Assembly (NCBI GenBank): GCA_900753715.1
Contig: CAAEAE010000181.1
Location: forward strand, 1 to 7,005
Reading direction: 5' to 3'
Source of the DNA: an uncultured Roseburia sp.
GTDB taxonomy: Bacteria; Bacillota_A; Clostridia; Lachnospirales; Lachnospiraceae
DNA: 7,005 bases
Position 1 is the stretch's first letter, and every line of letters begins with the position of its first letter. This document shows, piece by piece, positions 1 through 4,460 of the stretch. The translations under genes were made by a program, and so were the position numbers. The notes beneath the pieces are model-generated. The model made no database searches and was not told the origin of the DNA. It saw only the letters and a program-made list of their open reading frames with translations.

Positions 1-64
1 GATTTTGGGAAATACAAGAATGTGTCTCATTATGGTTTTAATGCGGTTTGTAAGGAGAAACAAT
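1..64 (+). other. Leader of first gene; possible tail of an upstream gene
   Basis: A clear Shine-Dalgarno (AAGGAGAA, about 53-60) precedes the ATG at 65. Upstream of it, one frame is open from the left edge to a TAA at 39-41 and another runs to about 111. Either could be the end of a truncated upstream gene; neither gives a recognisable peptide, so no call is made. Confidence 0.3.
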
Positions 65-382
65 ATGATTGGGTTTGTTATATGGTCACTTTTGGGAGTG
101 TTTATAATTAGATTAGGAATAAAAGATATGTTTTCTAAGAATCCCGTTGGATTCTGGGCTAATACCGAAACAATAAAAGTAAAAGATGTTAAAGGTTACA
201 ATCGTGCGAGCGGACTATTGTTTATAATCTATGGAATCATTTTTGTTATATTAGGAATTCCGCTGTTAGATGGTCAAAATACACCATACGTTCTGTTGTC
301 GGTTATTGGTGTGATGGTGGAAACAATTGTAATTATGGCTGCTTATAGTTTAGTTATCGTTAAAAAGTATGAAGAGAAGTAA
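65..382 (+). CDS. Small three-helix membrane protein, function unknown
   Basis: This 105-residue protein has three hydrophobic segments: about residues 2-20, 49-67 and 74-99. A short polar loop between the first two carries the residues NPVGFWANTETIKVKDVKGYN. The last residues (KKYEEK) are charged. I recall similar small membrane proteins with a PVGFWAN loop in Lachnospiraceae and related Clostridia, but I know no established role for them. The ATG at 65 is chosen over an in-frame TTG at 5 because AAGGAGAA lies at the right distance before it and the extra 20 residues would be polar and atypical. The gene ends 28 nt before the CPBP protease gene, so the two are probably co-transcribed. No signal-peptide cleavage site or catalytic motif is visible. 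It is confidently a gene; its function is unknown. Confidence 0.75.
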   Translation: MIGFVIWSLLGVFIIRLGIKDMFSKNPVGFWANTETIKVKDVKGYNRASGLLFIIYGIIFVILGIPLLDGQNTPYVLLSVIGVMVETIVIMAAYSLVIVKKYEEK

Positions 383-387
383 ATAAC

Positions 388-404
388 TTTGAAGTTGCAA
401 GGAG
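388..404 (+). repeat. Gene-leader repeat, copy 1 (TTTGAAGTTG plus SD)
   Basis: TTTGAAGTTG (388-397) is followed directly by the Shine-Dalgarno AAGGAG (399-404) of the CPBP protease gene. The same decamer stands just before the ribosome sites at 1739-1742 and 2059-2063. In this copy it is also part of a small palindrome, AACTT-TG-AAGTT (385-396). Only the core is shared with the other two copies. Confidence 0.45.
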
Positions 405-410
405 AAAATT

Positions 411-1436
411 ATGAAATTTATGCAAACAGAGAAAAAACAGCTATTGATCTATGTGATTATAGCATACGGAATCACATATGTAATGGGACTTCTGATGTGG
501 TATAGCTATGGAAAAGGTCTTGATCTCAGCGCTTTTCCAAAGGCGCAGATGCTGTATCCAGCAGCAGGTGTGATGATGGCTTATTTAATTACCAAAAAAG
601 GAGATAAAAATCTTCCAACGGCTTTTTACATATTCTTTGTAGCTCTCACGGCGGTGCTGGTTGTCTGCACGGCGGCTTCTGTTCTGGCTCCCCAAAATAG
701 AGATCTGATGAGCATGCCATATTCTCAGTGGGCACCGATCATGAATTACGTTATAATAGGTGGCAGCGTTATTTTCTGGATTCTTCTTCTGCAATCCGGT
801 AAAGAAAAGCGCAGATCCTATGGACTGAACAGCGAACATTGGAATATATCTATTCGTATGATCCTGTTGTTTATTGGATTATATCTTCTCAGATTTGTGA
901 TTGCCTGTGCTCTGAGCGGCCAGCTTTCTGAATTTGGCAAAATAATGGCAAATCCTACTACCTGGATCATATTTTTTACTGTTTTGGTAAACTTTTTCCT
1001 GTCAGTAGTGGCATTCTTTGGAGAAGAATACGGATGGAGATATTATCTTCAGCCTCTTCTTCAGAAAAAATTTGGACTAAAAGGCGGCGTAATCCTTTTG
1101 GGCTGTGTGTGGGCTGTATGGCATCTGCCAATAGACTTCTTCTATTACACTACGCCGGATATGGGGCTGGCGGCTCTGGCAAGCCAGTTTGTTACCTGTA
1201 TTTCACTGGGGATTTTTATGGCATATACTTATATGAAAACCCAGAATATCTGGGTTCCGATAATTATTCATTTTCTGAATAATAATATGGTGGTAGTTTT
1301 TTCAGGAACGTACTCTGCGGATGTACTTCAGAATCAGCAAATCCACTGGGGAGCTATTCCTGTGGCACTGGTAATGAATCTGCTGATCTATGGATGGGTG
1401 ATCTTTCTGAAGTCATTTAAGGAGAAAAAAGCATAA
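411..1436 (+). CDS. CPBP-family intramembrane metalloprotease (Rce1/Abi type)
   Basis: This 341-residue polytopic membrane protein has about eight hydrophobic segments (for example near residues 10-30, 48-60, 71-92, 111-128, 147-168, 184-203, 225-237 and 313-334). It carries the three signature motifs of the CPBP (CAAX protease and bacteriocin-processing) family: EEYGWR with E205, E206 and R210; the WHLP motif with H238; and a third motif with H287 and N291 (IIHFLNN). In Rce1-type glutamate proteases these residues form the active site inside the membrane. Bacterial members act in bacteriocin processing or immunity, or on unknown substrates; which applies here cannot be told. The start at 411 has AAGGAG six nt upstream. 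The gene follows the small membrane protein by 28 nt, and no bacteriocin precursor is visible nearby. All motif residues are present, so it is probably active. Confidence 0.9.
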   Translation: MKFMQTEKKQLLIYVIIAYGITYVMGLLMWYSYGKGLDLSAFPKAQMLYPAAGVMMAYLITKKGDKNLPTAFYIFFVALTAVLVVCTAASVLAPQNRDLMSMPYSQWAPIMNYVIIGGSVIFWILLLQSGKEKRRSYGLNSEHWNISIRMILLFIGLYLLRFVIACALSGQLSEFGKIMANPTTWIIFFTVLVNFFLSVVAFFGEEYGWRYYLQPLLQKKFGLKGGVILLGCVWAVWHLPIDFFYYTTPDMGLAALASQFVTCISLGIFMAYTYMKTQNIWVPIIIHFLNNNMVVVFSGTYSADVLQNQQIHWGAIPVALVMNLLIYGWVIFLKSFKEKKA

Positions 1437-1442
1437 TATTGA

Positions 1443-1556
1443 ATTCATTCAAATTATTTAGAACAATTTGCAGGAGTACCTGCATTTTTAGGAATAGTTA
1501 TTTTAATTTCATGTATTGCAGATTGGATGATATTTGCAAAAATTGAAGTGGCATAA
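1443..1556 (+). pseudogene. Orphan C-terminal tail of a membrane protein
   Basis: An open stretch of about 37 codons ends at a TAA (1554-1556) and has no start codon or ribosome site. It encodes a hydrophobic helix (FAGVPAFLGIVILISC) followed by a short cytoplasmic-looking end (IFAKIEVA). This resembles the last transmembrane helix of a permease or other polytopic protein, but I cannot name the family. It begins just after the CPBP stop codon and the body of the gene is absent, so it is best read as deletion debris. It could also be a chance open frame. Confidence 0.35.
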
Positions 1557-1750
1557 CTTATAATAGGTTAATCATAATTGTAATCAAAAATCAATGTCCA
1601 TTCTGTGGCAAATCATTAAGGGTTGTACCTATAAATAGTGAAGAATATTGTCCACACTGTGGTTGTAAAATAGAACAGGAGCATAAGAAAATTTCAGTAA
1701 GCTGGTGCGTTTATCTGAGAGACGAATTTGAAGTTGAAGAGGACTATAAA
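1547..1750 (+). pseudogene. Start-less zinc-ribbon module in frame with the DUF3795 gene
   Basis: This open frame has no ATG, GTG or TTG start but encodes a clear zinc ribbon: CPFCG (codons from 1595) and, 16 residues later, CPHCGC. A linker then runs through DEFEVEED without a stop into the DUF3795 coding frame. The DEFEVEED codons are exactly the 17-nt leader repeat shared with the HIT gene. A non-standard ATT start at 1577 is conceivable, but the only purine run nearby (TAGG, 1564-1567) is a poor ribosome site. I read it as a zinc-ribbon gene that lost its start and was joined to the next gene at the repeat. A genuine zinc-ribbon/DUF3795 fusion translated from an unusual start cannot be excluded. 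Confidence 0.45.
1720..1742 (+). repeat. Gene-leader repeat, copy 2 (17 nt identical to copy 3)
   Basis: AGACGAATTTGAAGTTG (1720-1736) is repeated exactly at 2043-2059. Here it is followed by the GAGG ribosome site (1739-1742), eight nt before the GTG start of the DUF3795 gene. It lies inside the open frame of the upstream zinc ribbon. Confidence 0.6.
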
Positions 1751-2044
1751 GTGAAAAATAATATAGGTTTTACAACAGTTACTGCTTGCGGAGAATGTTG
1801 TGTAGGATGCAAGAAAAAAGAAGATGGTATTTGTCAAGGTTGTATAGAGTCCGATGGACATTGTGTGGAATGGGAGCAATCTAATGGTTGCCCAATACAT
1901 AAATGTACAAGAGAGCATAATGTGCAATTCTGTGGATTATGTAAAGAATTTCCTTGTGAATGGTTGATTCTAAAAGTTGCTTGGCGACAAAATGTAGTAG
2001 AAGAATTAACAGAATTAGCAAATCTATATCGTCAACAGAATTAG
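1751..2044 (+). CDS. Cysteine-rich DUF3795-type protein
   Basis: From the GTG at 1751 the product is 97 residues with twelve cysteines (13, 16, 17, 20, 28, 31, 38, 47, 52, 61, 64, 69). The order of motifs matches my knowledge of DUF3795 proteins: CGECCxGC near the N-terminus, a GICQGC knuckle, CPIHKC, and the closing CGLCKEFPCE. The spacing suggests bound zinc or an iron-sulphur centre; no biochemical role is established. The GTG is preferred because GAGG lies eight nt upstream and standalone family members begin at this point. The frame stays open upstream into a zinc ribbon, so a longer fusion is possible. The stop codon overlaps the leader repeat of the HIT gene, and only 30 nt separate the two genes, which suggests one transcript. 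Confidence 0.75.
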   Translation: MKNNIGFTTVTACGECCVGCKKKEDGICQGCIESDGHCVEWEQSNGCPIHKCTREHNVQFCGLCKEFPCEWLILKVAWRQNVVEELTELANLYRQQN

Positions 2045-2064
2045 ACGAATTTGAAGTTGGAGGA
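2043..2064 (+). repeat. Gene-leader repeat, copy 3
   Basis: AGACGAATTTGAAGTTG (2043-2059) is identical to 1720-1736 and runs into GGAGGAGA, the ribosome site for the HIT gene at 2075. Its first bases overlap the TAG stop of the DUF3795 gene. Confidence 0.6.
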
Positions 2065-2074
2065 GAGAATATTT

Positions 2075-2542
2075 ATGTGTTTTGTATGTGACAGGATTAA
2101 AGAAACTAGAGTTGGCAATAACCCATTTCTTGTAAAAGAACTTGAAACTGGATATGTGGTGATTGGGGATTATCAGCATTTTAAAGGGTATACTTTGTTT
2201 CTGTATAAGACCCATGTTGTTGAATTATTTGATCTTGATGCAGAAGTAAGAGCAAAGCATTTATATGAAATGACACTTGTTTCCGAAGCTGTAAAAAAAG
2301 CTTTCGGAGCACAAAAAATGAATTATGAATGTTTGGGAAACGGGGATGGTGGAGCACATATTCACTGGCATTTATTTCCGAGAAGAGCCGGTGATATAGA
2401 GAACTATGGAAATAACGGTAGGGGACCTGTTTGGTGGTACCCGAGGGATAAGATGTACGCTGATGATAACAGACCGAGCAATGAAGAACTTGAAGAAATG
2501 AAAAGTAAGCTTCTTTGCGAACTAGACAAACTGTTGATGTGA
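2075..2542 (+). CDS. HIT-family protein (histidine-triad nucleotide hydrolase/transferase)
   Basis: This 155-residue protein has the histidine triad HIHWH (H95, H97, H99) inside GGAHIHWHLFPRR. The middle histidine H97 is the expected nucleophile that takes up the nucleoside phosphate. Its N-terminus, MCFVC, gives a CxxC (C2, C5) that binds zinc in many HIT proteins. Other family features are the NYECLGN strand before the triad and the early FLVKELETGYVVIGDYQHFKGY substrate-pocket region. HIT enzymes cleave nucleoside phosphoramidates, dinucleoside polyphosphates or AMP conjugates; the exact substrate cannot be told from sequence. The ATG at 2075 places C2 and C5 as expected and has GGAGGAGA upstream; an in-frame TTG at 2051 lies within the leader repeat and is rejected. 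The protein looks complete and cytoplasmic, and is followed by a 27-nt inverted repeat. Confidence 0.92.
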   Translation: MCFVCDRIKETRVGNNPFLVKELETGYVVIGDYQHFKGYTLFLYKTHVVELFDLDAEVRAKHLYEMTLVSEAVKKAFGAQKMNYECLGNGDGGAHIHWHLFPRRAGDIENYGNNGRGPVWWYPRDKMYADDNRPSNEELEEMKSKLLCELDKLLM

Positions 2543-2547
2543 GCAAA

Positions 2548-2574
2548 CTTTCAGTCTCACGGTGAGATTGAAAG
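2548..2574. repeat. Near-perfect 27-nt inverted repeat after the HIT gene
   Basis: CTTTCAGTCTCAC (2548-2560) and GTGAGATTGAAAG (2562-2574) are complementary over 13 positions, with one G-T wobble and a single central base. It starts five nt after the HIT stop codon. No T-run follows on either strand, so it is not a standard intrinsic terminator. It may protect the mRNA 3' end or bind a dimeric protein. Confidence 0.55.
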
Positions 2575-2591
2575 CACGCATGAATTTGAAT

Positions 2592-2620
2592 TTTACGCAC
2601 TATTAATTTTTGGATATAAA
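2592..2620 (+). promoter_or_regulatory. Candidate sigma-A promoter for the 234-aa protein gene
   Basis: TTTACG (2592-2597) and TATAAA (2615-2620) are 17 nt apart, matching the -35/-10 consensus at 4 and 5 of 6 positions. They sit about 60 nt upstream of the ATG at 2679, in a 136-bp gap after the HIT gene. The stretch is AT-rich, so a chance match is possible. Confidence 0.4.
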
Positions 2621-2678
2621 GTGCCGATATTACAAATATAGAAACGGATTTCTGTAGATTTGTTCAAGGAGGATTAAA

Positions 2679-3383
2679 ATGGCAATTAATTTATATGGAA
2701 ATGTAAGTGGTACTTATCAAAAACCAAATATAGATTTATTTGAAATGGCTCGGAAACAGAATAATCAGCCTGTAAAATTTTGTGATACAGAAGCGGGTAA
2801 AAATCTTCCGGCCATAAAGGTTAATATCTCAGAGGAAGGCTTACGTGCTTTACATGGTAGTAAGATGAAGGGTAGCGTAGATATACAAAAGCAAATGGAA
2901 GAAATGCAGTATATTTCGGAGCATCAGCCTGTGGAGAGTTTTACAAACAGATTATCAAGGGTAATGCAGAATAGTTATGTGCAGTTCTCCGAGAGTAATT
3001 CAGATGAAAAACTGACAATACAAAAAAAGGCGGATGTATTGTTGGGAGAATTCAAAAGTATTTGTGATGAGATTAACTCAGGATATGACGGTGGAACCAG
3101 AGTAAGATTTATTGAGGATTCTACGTCAACAGATGGTTTTAGAAAATTGAGTAAAGATGATGAACTGTCGATTCTGTTAAGTGAATTTAGCAATTTTGTT
3201 GAAGGACGTTTTGGTAAAACCCATCAGGAAGAAAGTGAAAAAGTAGCAAAAATTGTGAATGATTTGCAGAAGGTAAAACAGGAAATGGGACGTGGAGATA
3301 TTCGGTATTATGAGCCAGAATATATTCCAAGTGATTTTGTTGAAAAATTACTGAAAGCAGCAAGTGATTATATAAAGGCATAG
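2679..3383 (+). CDS. Unrecognised soluble protein, 234 aa
   Basis: I do not recognise a named family with confidence. The start is firm: AAGGAGG (2667-2673) lies five nt before the ATG. The product has no signal peptide and no membrane segment, and one cysteine (C35). The N-terminal 30 residues (AINLYGNVSGTYQKPNID) look extended, followed by KVNISEEGLRALHGSK at 47-62. Amphipathic helices then dominate from about 64 to 133 and 155 to 205, and the C-terminus (YEPEYIPSDFVEKLLKAASDYI) ends in another helix. I recall uncharacterised clostridial proteins with the same layout, often with a short 'isEEGL' element, but cannot give a function. The gene stands alone between a gap with its own promoter and the mobile-element scar. 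It looks intact. Confidence 0.85.
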   Translation: MAINLYGNVSGTYQKPNIDLFEMARKQNNQPVKFCDTEAGKNLPAIKVNISEEGLRALHGSKMKGSVDIQKQMEEMQYISEHQPVESFTNRLSRVMQNSYVQFSESNSDEKLTIQKKADVLLGEFKSICDEINSGYDGGTRVRFIEDSTSTDGFRKLSKDDELSILLSEFSNFVEGRFGKTHQEESEKVAKIVNDLQKVKQEMGRGDIRYYEPEYIPSDFVEKLLKAASDYIKA

Positions 3384-3442
3384 AAGGAAGAAACGGAAGT
3401 TCAAATTTCAGTTTATAGGGATGATTCAATAATTATTTTTGC

Positions 3443-3640
3443 ATGAAAAAGGGTGCGAAGCACCCTAGTCCGTCAAGGGGTTCAAATGGGCCGGTGGACC
3501 ATTACTCTGAACCGACCGAAGCGAAGCGTCTCTCCCGGCGGGTCCATAGATGTGTTGTGACACATCGTATTGGGTTATTATCCGTCACGCTTCTCTCAGA
3601 TATCGTAGCTTTGCTACGAAAAGAAAAATTGAATTTGTAA
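3443..3640. other. Hairpin-rich, higher-GC non-coding stretch (mobile-element scar)
   Basis: This stretch is richer in G and C than its neighbours and packed with inverted repeats: GGGTGC-GAA-GCACCC (3451-3465), TGGACC (3495-3500) pairing with GGTCCA (3541-3546), GATGTGT-TGTG-ACACATC (3549-3566), and TCGTAGC-TTT-GCTACGA (3603-3619). A 65-codon frame crosses it but lacks a ribosome site and reads as arginine- and serine-rich low-quality protein, so I do not call a gene. I recall similar sequence upstream of relaxase genes in Lachnospiraceae integrative elements. Together with the broken relaxase downstream, this suggests the processing or regulatory region of such an element. Confidence 0.4.
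3446..3466 (-). terminator. Minus-strand intrinsic terminator candidate
   Basis: Read on the minus strand, AGGGTGC-TTC-GCACCCT forms a 7-bp GC-rich hairpin followed by TTTTT. It could stop transcription coming leftward from the mobile-element scar toward the 234-aa gene. No minus-strand gene is now visible to feed it. Confidence 0.5.
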
Positions 3641-3658
3641 AGAAATCAGCAAGGGCTG

Positions 3659-3690
3659 AAAAAAGGAATCGAGAAATCGGTTCCTTTTTT
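3659..3690 (+). terminator. Intrinsic terminator with GAAA tetraloop (T1)
   Basis: A 14-bp stem (3659-3672 with 3677-3690, one T-G wobble) is closed by the GNRA loop GAAA. It starts with six A and ends with six T, so it can work on both strands. Its core (AATCGAG-N-AATCGGTTC) is shared with the terminator at 4223-4252. Confidence 0.85.
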
Positions 3691-3712
3691 GTTATGGTGA
3701 CAAGGAAAATGC

Positions 3713-3778
3713 AACATGCTTGCATGTTTACATTTGACGACCACTAATCAGCACCACAGCGTGCAGAGCGCGTTGTGG
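3713..3778. other. Inverted-repeat zone before the relaxase remnant; possible oriT
   Basis: Two dyads lie in the leader of the broken relaxase gene: AACATGC-TT-GCATGTT (3713-3728), and an imperfect CCACAGCG (3754-3761) pairing with CGC-GT-TGTGG (3769-3778). Transfer origins of relaxases usually sit just upstream of the relaxase gene and contain such repeats beside the nick site. No known nick-site consensus is recognised, so this rests on position and structure only. Confidence 0.3.
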
Positions 3779-3806
3779 CGCTGGCACGGATAAGGAGGAA
3801 ATTGAG

Positions 3807-4131
3807 ATCGAAAAGAAAAAAGTGAGAGCAACCAGGACAAACGGTCGCAAAGACAGTAATGGTGTATTCAAGGCAGGTCATAATGACCAGTCATTTAATC
3901 TTGAAAATGCAGAGCATGTTGATGCTGACAGGAGCAAATGGAATGTTTACTGGGATTATCTGCAAGGATATGATATAACCTTGCAGATGAAAATGGAGTC
4001 CGACCGGAAAGACAATATTTATTTGATTATTTGATGAAGTTGAATACCTTTATTATCACAAACAATTCGGAGATTTCATAGATGCACAAAATGAGAGGCA
4101 TCGAAAACGGAATGGAGTGCTATCTGGATGA
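3807..4131 (+). pseudogene. Relaxase / plasmid-recombination protein, N-terminal fragment, broken
   Basis: The fragment encodes the start of a relaxase-like protein of clostridial mobile elements. The recognisable order is KKKVRATRTNGR, then GVFKAGHNDQSFNLENAEHVD, ADRSKWNVYWDYLQGY, FDEVEYLYYHKQFGDF and IDAQNER. Four lesions are visible. An ATC (3807) stands where the ATG should be, eight nt after a perfect AAGGAGG (3792-3798). A 5-nt tandem duplication GATAT-GATAT (3967-3976) shifts the frame. An 8-nt tandem duplication TATTTGAT (4020-4035) shifts it again. After QNERHRK (about 4107) family similarity stops and a TGA follows at 4129. Removing both duplications restores one continuous frame of about 100 codons. 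Intact relatives, as I recall, are about 450-500 residues, so most of the catalytic part is gone. The gene cannot make a working relaxase. Confidence 0.7.
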
Positions 4132-4186
4132 TGGAGAAACGAAAGATTTTATGCTTGAATCCCATATCCGTATGTTAAGCTGTTAA
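4091..4186 (+). other. Possible 31-codon small ORF after the relaxase break
   Basis: An ATG (4091) inside the relaxase remnant, in another frame, opens 31 codons ending at TAA (4184-4186). The C-terminal part (MECYLDDGETKDFMLES) reads as a sensible acidic peptide, although relaxase similarity has ended. It may be the tail of a second gene joined to the relaxase by the deletion. AATGAG-type sequence upstream is not a convincing ribosome site, and I do not recognise the peptide. Confidence 0.25.
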
Positions 4187-4222
4187 AAACAGTCAATAAA
4201 AAATAAAGTAAGAAAATAAAGC

Positions 4223-4252
4223 AAAAAAGAATCGAGGAATCGGTTCTTTTTT
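4223..4252 (+). terminator. Intrinsic terminator with GGAA tetraloop (T2)
   Basis: A 13-bp stem (4223-4235 with 4240-4252, one T-G wobble) closes on the GNRA loop GGAA, with six A before and six T after. It is a sister of the terminator at 3659-3690, differing by one lost base pair and one loop base. It ends transcription of the mobile-element scar and isolates the LacI locus. Confidence 0.85.
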
Positions 4253-4401
4253 ACTTTTGTAAACCCACGATCCTGATTCATGTTAATACAAAAACAGTTG
4301 ATAAAGCAGAGAAAGAAAAATAAAAACTAATAAAAACAGAGAATAAACTGAGAGTTAATAGAGAATATTAAAGAAAAAATGGAGAAAATGAGAAAAACCA
4401 A
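4253..4401. other. Purine-rich, gene-free spacer
   Basis: No gene is supported here. From about 4302 to 4400 the + strand is almost all A and G with repeated AGAAAA / ATAAAA / GAGAAT runs and several stop codons in all frames. It lies between a strong terminator and the LacI promoter, and may act as an A-rich upstream (UP-like) region or be eroded sequence. Confidence 0.4.
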
Positions 4402-4430
4402 TTGACAGATTTTCTGAAAAGGTGTATTGT
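4402..4430 (+). promoter_or_regulatory. Sigma-A-type promoter of the LacI-family regulator
   Basis: A perfect -35 TTGACA (4402-4407) and -10 TATTGT (4425-4430) are separated by the ideal 17 nt. The A-rich sequence just upstream may strengthen it. The start site would fall near 4437, leaving a 5' leader of about 24 nt with the GGGAGAG ribosome site (4450-4456). Confidence 0.8.
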
Positions 4431-4442
4431 GAGTATAACAAT
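4426..4442. promoter_or_regulatory. Lac-operator-like dyad overlapping the -10
   Basis: ATTGT (4426-4430) and ACAAT (4438-4442) are perfect inverted arms around GAGTATA. The whole reads ATTGTGAG-TA-TAACAATT, the same outer sequence as the E. coli lac operator but with the four central bases replaced by two. It lies over the -10 and start site of the regulator's own promoter, as expected for autorepression. The arms are short, so chance is possible. Confidence 0.45.
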
Positions 4443-4460
4443 TCAAAAAGGGAGAGAAAT

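Noticed and set aside
5..64. TTG start at 5 for the first membrane protein
   Set aside because: The ATG at 65 has a well-placed AAGGAGAA, and the 20 extra residues add only a short, basic, methionine-rich stretch before the first helix.
585..839. Minus-strand 84-codon frame inside the CPBP gene
   Set aside because: It lies wholly within a strongly supported + strand gene and has no ribosome site or recognisable product.
1034..1282. Second + strand frame inside the CPBP gene
   Set aside because: It overlaps the catalytic motifs of the real gene in another frame and reads as a shadow.
1720..2064. Integron attC sites or a CRISPR array as the source of the repeated leader
   Set aside because: The copies lack the attC core and paired inverted arms, no integrase is present, and the spacing and number do not fit a CRISPR array.
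2181..2600. Minus-strand 139-codon frame opposite the HIT gene
   Set aside because: It is antisense to a gene with an intact histidine triad; its product is rich in histidine, cysteine and leucine, as expected for a shadow.
3443..3747. Two overlapping 65-codon frames in the hairpin-rich region
   Set aside because: Neither has a ribosome site; both run through several hairpins, and the second crosses the T1 terminator. Such frames are often annotated as hypothetical proteins but look non-coding.
4422..4460. GTG start giving a 13-residue extension of the LacI protein
   Set aside because: It overlaps the -10 box and would lie upstream of the predicted transcription start; the ATG at 4461 begins the standard helix-turn-helix.
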